Origin: Desulfobacterales bacterium
Lineage (GTDB): Bacteria > Desulfobacterota > DSM-4660 > Desulfatiglandales > Desulfatiglandaceae
Direction of reading: 5' to 3'
NCBI GenBank assembly: GCA_022013615.1
Contig: JAKLQB010000226.1
Span: forward strand, 1 to 5,259
DNA: 5,259 bases
Shown here: positions 1-5,259 of the stretch, piece by piece
How positions within the stretch are numbered: the first letter of the stretch is position 1
Layout of the letters: each line of letters opens with the position of its first letter
Notes under the pieces: generated by a model
Told to the model about the DNA's origin: nothing
Database searches by the model: none
The model's input: the letters and a program-made list of their open reading frames with translations, nothing else
Made by a program: the position numbers and the translations under genes

Positions 1-20
1 AAAATGTTTTTGTGATGAAT
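1..20 (+). repeat. Left arm of 20-bp perfect inverted repeat
   Basis: This arm is identical, as reverse complement, to 256-275 with 20 of 20 matches. It may continue to the left of the window. Confidence 0.9.
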
Positions 21-123
21 TGGCTTAGTGTTTCGGATAATCACATGCCCCGATAATCTATAGCTTTCAAGAAAAAGATTTTGGGGTTATCATTTTCGTT
101 ATACGTTATTGGGGTGCGCCGCT

Positions 124-189
124 CGTTTCGTATACCGTCACTCGGTTGGGTTGCTTATTAACCGTAACCGTCCCACGAATCCCGAAACG
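124..189. other. Nested stem-loop inside the inverted-repeat block
   Basis: CGTTTCG at 124-130 pairs perfectly with CGAAACG at 183-189. Inside it, CGGTT (143-147) pairs with AACCG (166-170) and GGTT (149-152) pairs with AACC (160-163), leaving a 7-base loop (153-159). An alternative short hairpin CCCG-AAA-CGGG (181-191) and an alternative pairing with the CAACC repeats at 198-207 compete with it. No T-tract follows, so it does not look like an intrinsic terminator. It may be structural DNA or RNA of the putative element. Confidence 0.4.
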
Positions 190-255
190 GGCTGCGCAAC
201 CGCAACCGTTTGACTCAACCGAAATGCCGAAAGGATTCTCCAAAAATATACGTTC

Positions 256-275
256 ATTCATCACAAAAACATTTT
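256..275 (-). repeat. Right arm of 20-bp perfect inverted repeat
   Basis: ATTCATCACAAAAACATTTT is the exact reverse complement of bases 1-20. It lies immediately upstream of the leader of the GTPase gene. Confidence 0.9.
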
Positions 276-287
276 ATTAAGAGCTAT

Positions 288-296
288 AGGAGGTGA
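288..296 (+). promoter_or_regulatory. Strong Shine-Dalgarno of the G3E GTPase gene
   Basis: AGGAGGTGA is near-perfect anti-16S complementarity. The AGGAGG core ends 7 bases before the ATG at 301, which fixes that start. Confidence 0.9.
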
Positions 297-300
297 CAAT

Positions 301-1446
301 ATGAGTATTCCCAGGAAATTAACAGTGGAAAAACCCGTGAAATTGATTTTCGCGGGTGGTTTCTTAGGTTCTGGAAAGACGACGGCGTTAGGGGCCCTTG
401 CCAGGCGTTTGATCCAGCGTGGCATGCGGGTGGGGATAATCACCAATGACCAGACTGAAAACCTTGTTGATACGGTTATTGTGAAGCAGATGCTGAGCGA
501 ACTTGGTGTACCTGTTGAAGAAGTGGTAGAAGGTTGTTTCTGCTGCAAGTTTGATGATCTTATCAATCAGATGGAAAAAATCCTTGCCCATAACCCGAAA
601 ATTCTGATGGGGGAACCGGTTGGGAGTTGCACCGATTTTGTTGCCGCTGTAGCCAATCCGATAAAGATTCACTACAAGGATGCATTCCAGTTCGCACCAT
701 TTTCCACAATGGTCGACCCCGACCGGGTCCGGGAACTCCTCCTGAGTGAGACACGGACCTCTTTTCCCGAAGAGGTCGCCTATCTATTTCAGAAGCAGTT
801 GGAAGAGGCAGATATTATAGCTCTTAACAAGATTGATCTATTAAGGGAGGAAGAAAAAGAAAGGCTTTTATCGGCTCTCGAAGTAAAGTATCCGGAGAAA
901 AAAGTGATGGCTGTCTCGGCAAAGGAAGGGGACGGGATGGATAGATGGTTGGATGAACTTCTTTCTGGCAGGCCTGGAGCAAATACAGTACTGAGACAGA
1001 TCGATTATGATCGGTATGCAGCAGCCGAGGCGGTTTTGGGCTGGTTGAATGCTGCGTTAAAGATGACTGCAAGTAAACCATTTGATGCTAATGAATTTGC
1101 CCGCACACTGGCTGTGACTCTCCGGGAGGCCTTCAAGAGCAGGGATGGGGAAATAGGTCACCTGAAGTTCGTCATTACCAGCGCCGGAAAAGCAATGTGG
1201 GTGAGTGTTACTCATCTCACCGCAGAACCGAATATAAGCGGCGAACAACTTGGAAAACTGTCAAAGGGATCGCTTATCGTTAATGCTCGTGTCAGGCTTG
1301 AGCCTGAGGAATTGGAAACCATTGTACGGGCCTCACTCAGTAAGGTATTCGAAGAATCAGGCATACAATATAAGATTCTGGACCTGCAGTGCTTCAGCCC
1401 GGCATATCCTGAACCTCCCTACCTCATACGAGAAACAGTAAAATGA
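301..1446 (+). CDS. G3E-family GTPase (CobW/COG0523-like metallochaperone)
   Basis: This is a 381-residue P-loop GTPase of the SIMIBI class, most likely cytoplasmic. A Walker A motif GGFLGSGKTT sits at residues 19-28, the COG0523 hallmark GCFCC at 78-82, an ExxG segment (E105-P-V-G108) at the Walker B/switch position, and the guanine-specificity motif NKID at 176-179. A VSAKEG segment near residue 205 resembles the G5 loop. The region after about residue 240 is a separate C-terminal domain without a histidine-rich tail. Known family members use GTP hydrolysis to deliver metals or assist metal-cofactor enzymes (cobalamin synthesis, nitrile hydratase, zinc homeostasis). The GCxCC cysteines are the expected metal ligands. 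The particular client here cannot be read from sequence. The start is set by the strong ribosome binding site at 288. The gene is followed 87 bp later by a small CxxC protein and then by an ECF transporter, so a role in handling the metal or cofactor imported by that transporter is plausible but inferred. It is less GC-rich than the ECF genes. Confidence 0.88.
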   Translation: MSIPRKLTVEKPVKLIFAGGFLGSGKTTALGALARRLIQRGMRVGIITNDQTENLVDTVIVKQMLSELGVPVEEVVEGCFCCKFDDLINQMEKILAHNPKILMGEPVGSCTDFVAAVANPIKIHYKDAFQFAPFSTMVDPDRVRELLLSETRTSFPEEVAYLFQKQLEEADIIALNKIDLLREEEKERLLSALEVKYPEKKVMAVSAKEGDGMDRWLDELLSGRPGANTVLRQIDYDRYAAAEAVLGWLNAALKMTASKPFDANEFARTLAVTLREAFKSRDGEIGHLKFVITSAGKAMWVSVTHLTAEPNISGEQLGKLSKGSLIVNARVRLEPEELETIVRASLSKVFEESGIQYKILDLQCFSPAYPEPPYLIRETVK

Positions 1447-1515
1447 CCTGTTGACACATGCCGGGCATCCAATGTTTTGTTAGATGAACATTTGAGAGGT
1501 GAGCTTAAAAAACAG

Positions 1516-1524
1516 AAAGGAGGT
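1516..1524 (+). promoter_or_regulatory. Shine-Dalgarno that decides the start of the thioredoxin-like gene
   Basis: AAAGGAGGT lies 9 bases before ATG 1534 and 6 bases before an adjacent in-frame TTG at 1531. It lies inside the longer reading frame that could begin at TTG 1477, which argues for the downstream start. Confidence 0.8.
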
Positions 1525-1533
1525 AGGCCATTG

Positions 1534-1779
1534 ATGCGCATAGAGGTGATAGGTCTTGAACCACCATGTGAGAAGTGTAATCAATTGTTGGAAAATGCGA
1601 AGAAGGCAGTAGCAGAAACTGGAATCGAAGCTGAAGTCGTAAAGCTCTGGGTACTATCAGACGAAGTACGCCAGAAGTATGGATTGCCGCTCAGCCCTGC
1701 CCTTGCCATAGAAGGTGTCCTCGTGGCGCAGGGAAAAGTATTTAGTGTGGAAAGAATTGTTAGCCTTCTTCAGGGGTAA
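1534..1779 (+). CDS. Mini-thioredoxin-like CxxC protein
   Basis: This 81-residue protein begins with a beta-strand (MRIEVIGLE) leading directly into PPCEKC, placing the CxxC pair at C12 and C15. A predicted helix (NQLLENAKKAVAE) and second strand (AEVVKLWV) follow. A SPALAI segment then places the expected cis-proline at P55, and the protein ends in a strand and final helix (SVERIVSLL). This is the layout of the small thioredoxin-fold family often annotated as redox-active disulfide protein 2 or MTH895-like, about 75-85 residues long. Members are thiol-disulfide proteins with few assigned partners, and some lie in metal or metalloid loci. No signal peptide is visible, so it should be cytoplasmic. 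It is the second gene after the G3E GTPase and may reduce or load thiols in that pathway. That link is inferred from position alone. An in-frame TTG at 1477 would add 19 residues but has a poor context. Confidence 0.8.
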   Translation: MRIEVIGLEPPCEKCNQLLENAKKAVAETGIEAEVVKLWVLSDEVRQKYGLPLSPALAIEGVLVAQGKVFSVERIVSLLQG

Positions 1780-1796
1780 TATTGAAGGTCCCTGCA

Positions 1797-1817
1797 GTCC
1801 CGCCAAGGTGGCTGGAC
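1797..1817 (+). other. Hairpin in the spacer before the ECF operon
   Basis: GTCCCGCCA (1797-1805) pairs with TGGCTGGAC (1809-1817) across a 3-base loop with one mismatch. A second small hairpin, AATGC with GCATT (1822-1826 and 1836-1840), follows and ends with two further T residues. This could be a weak terminator of the upstream pair or part of a leader for the transporter genes. It lacks a real T-tract, and I recognise no known riboswitch class. Confidence 0.35.
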
Positions 1818-1898
1818 GGGGAATGCGCTCGCTTTGCATTTTCAATTACGAATTATAGTGGTTACTAATTTGTTACAATCATTTTCCTTGTCAATGAA

Positions 1899-1906
1899 AA
1901 GGAGGT
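1899..1906 (+). promoter_or_regulatory. Shine-Dalgarno of the ECF S-component gene
   Basis: AAGGAGGT ends 8 bases before ATG 1915, a near-ideal arrangement that fixes the start. Confidence 0.88.
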
Positions 1907-1914
1907 AAAAGGCC

Positions 1915-2508
1915 ATGAGTATCCAAGATCAAGCTTCAGGTCCGCGGGTAAAAACGACCCATATCGTGACATTCGCTTTCTGTACGGCCGTAATGGCCAT
2001 CCTGTGTACGGCTGCTGGCTTCCTCTTCGCGGTGCTGCCCGGTTTGCCCCTGGGATTTTGTCCCGCTGTGCCGGTGATGGTTCCTTTCGCCCTGTGGTTT
2101 GGTGGATGGGGCGTGGCTGCGGCCTATATCGGTTGCGCCATCGGCGGCATCCTCAAGGGCACACCAGTGATAGTAGCCTTGCCCTGGGTTATCAACGATG
2201 TTTTCATGGCCGGCATTCCGCTGCTTGCCTTCAGGCTTCTGAAAGGCGATCCCGGTTTGAACACCAGGCGTGACTGGGTGATCTTCATCACCTTCGGCGT
2301 TGTGGTCAACAGCCTGATCGCTTGCACCTGGGGGACCTGGATCCCGGTCTACTTCGGCATCTGGCCAAGCGGAGCCGTACTGGTCATATGGACTCAATAT
2401 ATGATTGCTTGCCTGCTGCTAATGGTGTTTGTCGCGCCGCTCATCTTGAAGGGCTTCACTGGACTCGCCCGACGAACAGGAGCCTATACCGAAGGTTTTC
2501 TGGTGTAA
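1915..2508 (+). CDS. ECF transporter substrate-binding (S) component, substrate unknown
   Basis: This is a 197-residue integral membrane protein with a short polar N-terminus and about five to six hydrophobic segments, approximately at residues 17-42, 46-78, 84-109, 121-150 and 154-180. Both the size and the topology fit ECF S components. The first membrane segment carries AFCTA (A21 and A25), matching the AxxxA helix-packing motif by which S components dock on EcfT. The protein is rich in tryptophan (W61, W65, W91, W121, W139, W142, W150, W159) and has several membrane cysteines (C23, C31, C49, C74, C137, C166). It also has a distinctive PWVINDVFMAG stretch (90-100). I do not recognise it as the biotin, riboflavin, thiamine, folate or cobalt/nickel (CbiM-like) type, so the substrate is open. 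The gene lies 12 bp before ecfT and forms an operon with the coupling protein and double ATPase. The role is inferred from this context plus topology. Confidence 0.75.
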   Translation: MSIQDQASGPRVKTTHIVTFAFCTAVMAILCTAAGFLFAVLPGLPLGFCPAVPVMVPFALWFGGWGVAAAYIGCAIGGILKGTPVIVALPWVINDVFMAGIPLLAFRLLKGDPGLNTRRDWVIFITFGVVVNSLIACTWGTWIPVYFGIWPSGAVLVIWTQYMIACLLLMVFVAPLILKGFTGLARRTGAYTEGFLV

Positions 2509-2509
2509 C

Positions 2510-2514
2510 AGGAG
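2510..2514 (+). promoter_or_regulatory. Shine-Dalgarno for GTG start of ecfT
   Basis: AGGAG ends 6 bases before GTG 2521, just after the stop of the S-component gene. A better AGGAGG lies at 2568-2573, inside the frame. Confidence 0.6.
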
Positions 2515-2520
2515 AACAGC

Positions 2521-3381
2521 GTGCCAGCCTATTGCGCTTGCGGAGATGAAGCAGGGTCGGCGGTATTAGGAGGCGCTACCAGGATAAGGTCGTTTCTCTT
2601 CTACTTTTCGCCCGACTCTCCCCTCCAACGAACAAACTCTCTGACCAAGATGGTAATGGTGGTCTGCCTGGGTGCTGTGGCCTTTATGATCGAGAACATT
2701 TACGCCAGCTTGGTTTTGCTGGCTTTGGTCTGTGTGGGGCTGGCGGTGGCACGTATTCCGGGGGTGTTCTTGAAGAGGATCGTTGTGGCCATGTCAGGCT
2801 TACTGTTGATCGCAGCGTTGGCCCATGCCTTTTTCAGCCAGGTACCTGGCCGCATCACCTTTTTCACCCTGCCCTGGGGCGCCTATTTTACCGAGAGGAC
2901 CCTACTCTTCATCTTGACCTTCTATTCCAGGTTTTTGACCGCTTCCTTTATTAGCCTGATCTTCCTGTGCACGACACGGGAAGCCGACGTGGTGGTGGCC
3001 CTTCGTTTCCTTCGCCTGCCATTCGTTATTTGCTTCGCCGCTGCCTTTATCCTGCGCCTGATATCCACCCTGATTGATGACTGGTGGTCTCTGGTCGAGG
3101 CCCAGCGGGCGCGAGGGATGGTGTTCACCGGCTCCCTGATGAATCGACTGAAAAGGCTCTCGGAGTTGGCCTTTCCTCTGCTGGCTAACATGTTCACCAA
3201 GATAGGAGAGGTAGACCTGGCCCTTCAGGCACGGGGCTTCACCGTTCAGCCTGTACACAGAACCCAGGTCAGGCATTTGAGATGGAACATCTACGACTAT
3301 ATCTTGCTGGCCTCGACATCCACGGTATTCATCGTCGTAGCTGTAGCCAGATATGTCTATGGCTATCTTTCCTTTTTATAG
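2521..3381 (+). CDS. ecfT: EcfT transmembrane coupling protein of ECF transporter
   Basis: EcfT is the membrane scaffold that links the S component to the ATPases. From GTG 2521 the protein has 286 residues. After a hydrophilic start, hydrophobic segments lie at roughly 43-80, 88-106, 125-155, 168-190 and 262-284. Between them is the cytoplasmic coupling region with the two diagnostic EcfT motifs: AQRARGM with A197-R198-G199, and ALQARGF with A237-R238-G239. The arginines of these motifs contact the EcfA grooves. The segment TTREADVVVALRFLRLP (about 156-172) is also typical of the family. The first 21 residues, containing a CxC pair (C5, C7), look unlike EcfT. The family-like sequence begins at RSFLFYFSPDSPLQR. 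An AGGAGG at 2568-2573 is followed 10 bases later by an in-frame ATA (2584), which may be the true start. The gene is followed 10 bp later by the ATPase gene, consistent with one operon. Confidence 0.9.
   Translation: MPAYCACGDEAGSAVLGGATRIRSFLFYFSPDSPLQRTNSLTKMVMVVCLGAVAFMIENIYASLVLLALVCVGLAVARIPGVFLKRIVVAMSGLLLIAALAHAFFSQVPGRITFFTLPWGAYFTERTLLFILTFYSRFLTASFISLIFLCTTREADVVVALRFLRLPFVICFAAAFILRLISTLIDDWWSLVEAQRARGMVFTGSLMNRLKRLSELAFPLLANMFTKIGEVDLALQARGFTVQPVHRTQVRHLRWNIYDYILLASTSTVFIVVAVARYVYGYLSFL
2568..2573 (+). promoter_or_regulatory. Internal AGGAGG upstream of a possible rare ATA start of ecfT
   Basis: A perfect AGGAGG lies 10 bases before in-frame ATA 2584. Starting there would give a 265-residue EcfT beginning at the family-like sequence. 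No ATG, GTG or TTG occurs in frame between GTG 2521 and ATG 2650. Confidence 0.4.
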
Positions 3382-3391
3382 GTGTATAAAA

Positions 3392-5259
3392 ATGAGAGGC
3401 AAGATGGTTGTCGTAAAGGATCTGTGGTGGCGGTATAAAGATGGGCAAAACTGGGTTCTGAGAGGGGTTGATCTGGAAGTTGGCGAGAGGGAGGTCGTGG
3501 GAGTTATTGGCCCGAACGGAGCAGGGAAGACCACCCTATGTCTGGCCATGGCCGGTCTGATCCCCTGGGCCGTTACCGGCGAGATGAGGGGTTCGGTATA
3601 CATCGCAGGGGTAGATACCAGGAATGTGGCCTTGCGAGAAATCGTTCGGCGGGTGGGATTGCTTTTTCAGAAGCCAGAGACCCAGTTCGTGGCCATGAGC
3701 GTGTTGGATGAGGTAGCATTTGGGCTGGAGAACTTCGCCTATGCCTATGAGGAGATGTGGAACCGAATCCGATGGGCCCTAAAAGTGGTTGGATTGTCAG
3801 GATACGAAGAGAAGCACCCCCTGGCCCTTTCCAGTGGACAGAAGCAGAGGCTTGCCCTGGCATCCATACTGGGCCTTCGGCCTGACGTGCTGGTTCTCGA
3901 TGAGCCTCTTTCTAATCTGGATGGGCCAACTCAGGAAGAGGTGTTCTTGGCCATCCACAACCTCAAGGAAACACTGGGAACGGTCACGGTCATCGTGGAA
4001 CACAACACCGAGGAACTGGTCAGGTTGGCGGATCGCATCGTCCTGTTGAATGACGGAAAAATCGTACGCACAAATACTCCCCAAAGATTCTTTCAAGGGG
4101 TGGAATCACTGGCAGCAAATGATGTCTGGATACCCCAGGTGACAGAACTAGGCTACAGGTTGTCAGAGAGCGGGCTGTGGGAAGAAGAATTGCCAGTGAC
4201 ACTGGAGGCTGCCCAGGACATGATGGGAAGTTTAGTCGCTGGGAAGAGCAAACCGATGCCCACACTTCCGGAACCTCAATTTTTAAATCAGACTCACCAG
4301 ATGCCCAGAGACTCGATCATAGAAATCAGACAACTATCCTACACCTATCCTGATGGCACCGATGCTCTGTGTGATATTAATCTGATCATAAACCGGGGCG
4401 AATACGTGGCTCTCTTGGGGCAAAACGGTAGTGGCAAGACCACTTTGGCTAAACATTTTCTCGGTCTGCTGGGACCCACAAGTGGCCAGATCACGGTGGA
4501 CGGAGTCAACACACGGGAGGTATCGGTGAAGGAGCTGGCCTCAAAGGTCGGGTTTGTCTTTCAGAATCCAGATCACCAGTTATTCTGCAAGACAGTGGAA
4601 GAGGAGGTGGCTTACGGCCTGAAAAACCTAGGGCTGAGCCCTGAGGAGGTGGAAAGGCGCGTGCACGAGATCCTGACCGCAGTGGAGATACTGGGCCTCC
4701 GTGGGGTGACGGTTTCCTCCCTGCATGGGGCCGCTCGGCAAAAGATCGCTCTGGCGTCGGTGCTGGCCATGGACCCGGATATTCTCATCGTGGATGAACC
4801 ATCTGCTTGCCAGGAGAAAAGGCTTTCAGACCTGTTGATGCGTCTTCTCCGTGATTTGAACGCTTCCGGCAAGAGCATCATTCTCGCCAGTCACAATATG
4901 CGACTGGTGGCTGAAAATGCCACGCGGGTGGTGGTACTTGACCGGGGTCGGGTTGTCCTGGATGCCCCAACCCGTGTGGCCTTCGCCGAGGCGGAGCAGA
5001 TGGAAAAGGCAGGCTTGAAACCACCGCAAATCACCCAGTTGGCTCAGCGTCTGGCGGACCGTGGTTTCCCGCTCAATGTTTCTACTGTAAGTGAAGCATT
5101 TAACTGGGTAACTCAAGCTAACAGGGAACTATTTTTGAAAGAGGTTCAGAACTCACTAAAATGGCCATTTTTGGCCTTTTGGAATCGCAAGTTGAATTCC
5201 CAATTAAGAGTCGAATTCTGGTGGATTTTCCATGGTCACGAATTTCGATTTCGTCTGCA
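3392..5259 (+). CDS. ecfA: Fused EcfA1-EcfA2 ABC ATPase of ECF transporter (3' end outside window)
   Basis: The frame is open from ATG 3392 to the window edge, at least 622 residues, with two ABC ATPase domains in one chain. This is the fused form of the paired EcfA subunits that drive ECF uptake at the inner face of the membrane. Domain 1 has Walker A GPNGAGKTT (40-48), Q-loop Q93, signature LSSGQ (146-150), Walker B with D170-E171 and switch H204. Domain 2 has Walker A GQNGSGKTT (343-351), Q-loop Q391 and Walker B with D468-E469, followed by switch H501. The domain 2 signature reads LHGAA (444-448) instead of LSGGQ, and the D-loop region reads SACQEKR instead of the usual TAGLDP. A linker of about 90 residues joins the halves. 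Family similarity appears to end near residue 573, and what follows is AT-rich and unlike an EcfA C-terminus. The ribosome binding site is weak (AGGTG at 3380-3384). An in-frame ATG at 3404 (residue 5) is an alternative start. Confidence 0.88.
   Translation, partial: MRGKMVVVKDLWWRYKDGQNWVLRGVDLEVGEREVVGVIGPNGAGKTTLCLAMAGLIPWAVTGEMRGSVYIAGVDTRNVALREIVRRVGLLFQKPETQFVAMSVLDEVAFGLENFAYAYEEMWNRIRWALKVVGLSGYEEKHPLALSSGQKQRLALASILGLRPDVLVLDEPLSNLDGPTQEEVFLAIHNLKETLGTVTVIVEHNTEELVRLADRIVLLNDGKIVRTNTPQRFFQGVESLAANDVWIPQVTELGYRLSESGLWEEELPVTLEAAQDMMGSLVAGKSKPMPTLPEPQFLNQTHQMPRDSIIEIRQLSYTYPDGTDALCDINLIINRGEYVALLGQNGSGKTTLAKHFLGLLGPTSGQITVDGVNTREVSVKELASKVGFVFQNPDHQLFCKTVEEEVAYGLKNLGLSPEEVERRVHEILTAVEILGLRGVTVSSLHGAARQKIALASVLAMDPDILIVDEPSACQEKRLSDLLMRLLRDLNASGKSIILASHNMRLVAENATRVVVLDRGRVVLDAPTRVAFAEAEQMEKAGLKPPQITQLAQRLADRGFPLNVSTVSEAFNWVTQANRELFLKEVQNSLKWPFLAFWNRKLNSQLRVEFWWIFHGHEFRFRL
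5111..5259 (+). other. Anomalous AT-rich tail with palindromes, possibly foreign DNA read through from ecfA
   Basis: After the expected EcfA end the base composition drops to AT-rich and short symmetric motifs cluster. There is a perfect 14-bp palindrome AAAATGGCCATTTT (5158-5171) followed by a second GGCC (5173-5176), two GAATTC sites (5194-5199 and 5213-5218), and a hairpin ACGAA/TTCGT (5238-5242 with 5250-5254). The ecfA frame stays open but encodes an aromatic and basic tail (such as KWPFLAFWNRKLNSQ) without the character of the family. This could be the edge of an insertion sequence that truncated ecfA, or an ordinary intergenic region after a lost stop. I cannot identify an element from 149 bp. 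Confidence 0.4.

Larger units (their letters stand above)
1..275. mobile_element. MITE-like non-coding element with 20-bp terminal inverted repeats (tentative)
   Basis: Bases 1-20 (AAAATGTTTTTGTGATGAAT) are the exact reverse complement of bases 256-275, and complementarity stops immediately inside (21 vs 255 do not pair). The 235 bp between them contains no convincing reading frame but many short complementary segments, including a stem of 124-130 with 183-189 that encloses a hairpin at 143-170. A short, non-coding, structured block with perfect terminal repeats is what a miniature inverted-repeat transposable element looks like. No target-site duplication can be checked because the left end coincides with the window edge, and the repeat may extend further left. 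The block ends 12 bp before the Shine-Dalgarno of the GTPase gene, so it could also supply that gene's leader or promoter. Alternatives are a structured 5' leader or a fold-back assembly artefact at a contig end. Confidence 0.45.

Noticed and set aside
210..239. TTGACT as a -35 box with GATTCT as -10 (18-bp spacing)
   Set aside because: The -35 is good but the -10 matches the consensus at only three of six positions, so a promoter cannot be supported.
1..300. Cobalamin or other known riboswitch, tRNA or CRISPR repeat in the leader
   Set aside because: No B12-box-like sequence, cloverleaf or regularly spaced direct repeat was found. The dominant signal is the terminal inverted repeat.
1458..1468. 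ATGCCGGGCAT palindrome after the GTPase gene as a terminator
   Set aside because: The loop is too short, the stem is only four usable pairs and no T-tract follows.
1477..1533. Longer thioredoxin-like protein starting at TTG 1477
   Set aside because: The added 19 residues precede the first beta-strand of the fold and contain the AAAGGAGGT that serves ATG 1534. No ribosome binding site precedes the TTG.
1850..1879. Promoter with TACAAT (1874-1879) as -10 before the S-component gene
   Set aside because: The -10 is acceptable, but no TTGACA-like hexamer lies at 16-18 bp. It is possible but unsupported.
1936..2397. Antisense open frame of 153 codons opposite the S-component gene
   Set aside because: It is hydrophilic and low in hydrophobic segments, shows no domain, and lies wholly opposite a gene with an excellent ribosome binding site. 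It is a codon-bias shadow, as are the other antisense frames over the GTPase, ecfT and ecfA.
3789..4049. 86-codon frame on the + strand within ecfA
   Set aside because: It overlaps the signature and Walker B of EcfA domain 1 in another frame and has no independent ribosome binding site or family features.

Overview
The window reads as one strand of a bacterial (possibly archaeal) accessory locus in which every convincing gene runs on the + strand. The likely host is an anaerobe, for example a Desulfobacterota, Clostridia or Chloroflexota member. That is inferred from gene content (a G3E GTPase, a mini-thioredoxin and an ECF transporter) and from the strong Shine-Dalgarno sequences (AGGAGG type) before most genes. 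Nothing in the window fixes the taxon.

Layout: positions 1-275 form a non-coding block bounded by a perfect 20-bp inverted repeat and filled with internal stems. It looks like a MITE-type element or a large structured leader. It is followed directly by the ribosome binding site of a CobW/COG0523-type G3E GTPase (301-1446). Next is a very small thioredoxin-like CxxC protein (1534-1779). A 135-bp spacer with hairpins (1780-1914) separates these from a three-gene energy-coupling factor (ECF) transporter: a membrane substrate-binding S component (1915-2508), the transmembrane coupling protein EcfT (2521-3381), and a fused double ATPase EcfA (3392 to the window end). The EcfA frame has no stop within the window.

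How the genes may work together: the S component should bind a micronutrient, and EcfT plus the double ATPase should power its uptake. The ECF cassette itself does not reveal the substrate. The upstream GTPase belongs to a family of metal chaperones and metal-cofactor insertases. The small CxxC protein could handle thiols or a metal. Together they suggest, as inference only, a metal- or cofactor-linked uptake and delivery system.

Oddities worth following up are the terminal-inverted-repeat block at the left edge, an EcfT start that may be a rare ATA codon behind a perfect AGGAGG, degenerate ABC signature and D-loop motifs in the second ATPase half, and an AT-rich, palindrome-containing tail after the expected end of EcfA that looks like foreign DNA read in frame. 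The first two genes are also visibly less GC-rich than the ECF genes.
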